Shown here: positions 34,397 through 36,096 of the stretch, piece after piece | How positions within the stretch are numbered: the stretch's first letter is position 1 | Layout of the letters: the number at the start of each line of letters is the position of its first letter | From: Laribacter sp. | GTDB lineage: Bacteria; Pseudomonadota; Gammaproteobacteria; Burkholderiales; Aquaspirillaceae | Length of the DNA: 36,096 nucleotides | Direction of reading: 5' to 3' | Assembly (NCBI GenBank): GCA_018055005.1 | Contig: JAGPIM010000006.1 | Span: 1-36,096 of the forward strand | The notes under the pieces: generated by a model | What the model saw: the letters and a program-made list of their open reading frames with translations, nothing else | Database searches by the model: none | Told to the model about the DNA's origin: nothing | Translations under genes and position numbers: made by a program

Positions 34397-35923
34397 ATGG
34401 TTTTACGACTATCCTGCCTGGCAACACTATTCATCGTCGCTCTGGGCGCATTGCTGCCCAGCGGCTTTGCCGAAGTGTCGGGTGCATTGCTGTCATTTGT
34501 CATCGCCAAGTTTGGCTGGTTTTTCCTGCTGACCGTTTTTGGTCTGGTGCTGTTCGGCCTGTTTTTGGCATTCAGCGACTACGGCCACATCAAGCTGGGG
34601 CAGGAAGATGATGAGCCAGAGTTTTCTCGTACAACCTGGTTTTCCATGCTGTTTTCTGCCGGCATGGGTATCGGGTTGGTGTTCTGGGGGGTGGCCGAGC
34701 CGGTCATGCACTATGCTTCGCCGCCTCCTGGTGTCACGGCGCTGACGCCAGATGCAGCCAATGCCGCCATGCGTTACACATTCTTTCACTGGGGCATCCA
34801 CCCTTGGGCGGTGTATGGCATCGTGGCCTTGGCTCTGGCGTATTTCAAGTTCAACCGGCAACGTCCGGGGCTGATCAGTGCCGTGTTTGAACCGTTGCTG
34901 GGCGAGGCCCGCACGCGAGGCCCGATCGGAAAAACCATCGACATCCTGGCGATCCTGGCTACCGTGTTCGGGGTGGCAACGTCGCTGGGCTTTGGTGCCC
35001 TGCAAATCGGAGGCGGCTTCAAGCATGTTTTCGGTGTTGAAAACACCTTTGGCTTGCAGGTCGGCATCATTGTTGTAGCAACCGTCCTGTATCTGCTCTC
35101 GTCAATGACCGGAATCGAGCGCGGCATCAAGTGGCTGTCCGGTTTCAACGTGTTGCTGGCCGGATTGCTGATGCTGGCAGTCTTGCTGATGGGGCCGACA
35201 CTGTTCTTGGTCGATACCCTGACAGCCACACTGGGCGGCTACCTGCATAACCTGGTCAACATGAGCCTGAAGCTGACGCCGTTCCGTGAAGGTACGTGGG
35301 TAGCGGACTGGACGCTGTTTTACTGGGCATGGTGGGTGACCTGGGCACCGTTTGTCGGGATGTTCATTGCCCGGATTTCCCGGGGACGCACGATCCGCGA
35401 ATTCATCATCGGGGTTATGCTGGTGCCGTCGCTGATGAGCTTTGCCTGGTTTGCCGTCTTTGGCGGCACGGCGCTGCACGCCGAAATATTCGGCCAGTTT
35501 CCCATCGTGGCGGCCGTACAGGCAGACGTGGCCGATGCATTGTTCAAGCTGCTGGAGCTGCTGCCAGGCGGGGGTTTGCTGGCCGGACTGGCCTTGCTGC
35601 TGATTGTCAGCTTTTTTGTCACTTCGGCAGACTCGGCGACTTTCGTGCTGGGCATGATGTCGTGCAACGGCAGCCTGCGCCCGACCATCCGCGTGCGCCT
35701 GTTCTGGGGCGTGATGCAGGCGGCCATTGCCGTGGTCTTGCTGATGAGCGGAGGACTGAAAGGTCTTCAGAGTGCGGCCATCGTGGCCGCCCTGCCGTTT
35801 GCCGTGATCATGGTGCTGATGAGCGTATCGCTGTACCGGGCCCTGGCGCAGGAGCTGTGCTCCGTACAGAAGCGTGAGACCGCACGGCATCGGGTGCTGG
35901 AGTTGTTGCAACAGCGCCGTTAA
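34397..35923 (+). CDS. BCCT-family betaine/choline-type transporter
   Basis: 508 residues; AGAAGGAG lies six bases before the ATG. It shows the BCCT topology of about 12 membrane helices and the signature WTLFYWAWWVTWAPFVGMFIARISRGRTIREF. SMLFSAGMGIGLVFWGVAEPVMHY in the second helix and the FFHWGIHPWAVYGIVALALAYFKFN segment are also family-typical. These carriers take up glycine betaine, choline or carnitine by Na+ or H+ symport in osmoadaptation. The specific substrate cannot be told. The C-terminal tail is short (RETARHRVLELLQQRR), lacking the long regulatory domain of BetP. Confidence 0.9.
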   Translation: MVLRLSCLATLFIVALGALLPSGFAEVSGALLSFVIAKFGWFFLLTVFGLVLFGLFLAFSDYGHIKLGQEDDEPEFSRTTWFSMLFSAGMGIGLVFWGVAEPVMHYASPPPGVTALTPDAANAAMRYTFFHWGIHPWAVYGIVALALAYFKFNRQRPGLISAVFEPLLGEARTRGPIGKTIDILAILATVFGVATSLGFGALQIGGGFKHVFGVENTFGLQVGIIVVATVLYLLSSMTGIERGIKWLSGFNVLLAGLLMLAVLLMGPTLFLVDTLTATLGGYLHNLVNMSLKLTPFREGTWVADWTLFYWAWWVTWAPFVGMFIARISRGRTIREFIIGVMLVPSLMSFAWFAVFGGTALHAEIFGQFPIVAAVQADVADALFKLLELLPGGGLLAGLALLLIVSFFVTSADSATFVLGMMSCNGSLRPTIRVRLFWGVMQAAIAVVLLMSGGLKGLQSAAIVAALPFAVIMVLMSVSLYRALAQELCSVQKRETARHRVLELLQQRR

Positions 35924-35953
35924 TGACAACAGGAAACCCGGGGCGTGGATTTG

Positions 35954-35982
35954 TTGCTGCGCTCCGGTGCGCTTGTTACTAT
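35954..35982 (+). promoter_or_regulatory. Promoter of the thioredoxin gene
   Basis: TTGCTG (35954-35959), 17-bp spacer, TACTAT (35977-35982), 48 bases before the trxA ATG. A near-consensus sigma70 promoter. Confidence 0.65.
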
Positions 35983-36030
35983 CAAACATTGCGCGAGTCG
36001 CATGTTTCATGCCCAACACGGAGAATACGA

Positions 36031-36096
36031 ATGAGCAGCGAATTGATCGTCCATGTCACCGATGCGTCGTTTGAAGAAGAAGTACTCAAGGCCCAG
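36031..36096 (+). CDS. trxA: Thioredoxin 1, N-terminal fragment
   Basis: The window ends after 22 codons: MSSELIVHVTDASFEEEVLK, with GGAG before the ATG. This is the start of TrxA in beta- and gammaproteobacteria (VTDxSFExxVLK), the cytoplasmic disulfide reductase. The CGPC active site lies beyond the edge. Confidence 0.8.
   Translation, partial: MSSELIVHVTDASFEEEVLKAQ

Overview
The window is most of a temperate, lambda-like siphovirus prophage (about 1-31.8 kb), integrated beside dusA in a GC-rich betaproteobacterial chromosome. About 4.3 kb of host DNA follows on the right: dusA, a polyamine-type periplasmic binding protein, a BCCT betaine/choline-type transporter and the first codons of thioredoxin trxA. 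The lambda O/P-like replication genes, RecT plus RecB-like nuclease, BRO antirepressors, PrtN-like protein and TrxA start suggest Betaproteobacteria, probably Neisseriales (Laribacter/Chromobacterium-like). The genus is an inference. attL lies beyond the left edge, and no lysis, tail-tip or tail-fibre genes are in view.

Layout. 1-0.12 kb: end of an IS5-family element inserted in the tape-measure gene. 0.1-11.4 kb (minus): late structural operon, read right to left from terS and terL (which carries an in-frame amber codon) through portal, minor head protein, scaffold, capsid, head-tail joining proteins, tail terminator, tail tube and tail chaperones G/GT (canonical -1 slippery heptamer) to the broken tape measure. 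Intrinsic-terminator-like hairpins punctuate this operon. 11.4-12.6 kb (plus): hicA, hicB and a second HicB-like antitoxin. 12.7-17.3 kb (minus): regulatory/accessory zone with three BRO-family antirepressor copies (one truncated), a GIY-YIG nuclease, an AT-rich membrane/coiled-coil protein of unknown function and, in front of the intact antirepressor, a leader that looks like a P1/P4-type C4 antisense-RNA immunity locus. 17.4-22.6 kb (minus): putative antiterminator, DUF1064-type nuclease, P-like and O-like replication proteins (origin-like repeats inside the O-like gene), a C5 DNA methyltransferase with a repeat-expanded target region, CII and Cro. 22.7-23.4 kb (plus): S24-family CI repressor between two nearly identical inverted promoter-operators. 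23.7-30.3 kb (plus): early left operon with RecB-like nuclease, RecT, an RMF-like/H-NS-like fusion, a RecF/SMC-like ATPase and a PrtN-like protein, ending convergently on the integrase (minus, 30.3-31.7 kb).

How it works together. CI would silence both early promoters through shared TTAGG-N4-CTAA-type operators. The C4-like leader would separately hold off antirepressor synthesis, giving two-layer immunity as in P1/P7. After induction, cro, cII and the replication genes run leftward and the recombination genes rightward. The antiterminator-like protein is the best candidate for carrying late transcription through the hairpins. The IS insertion in the tape measure and the terL nonsense codon suggest the prophage is defective for virion production while immunity, toxin-antitoxin and accessory genes remain open.
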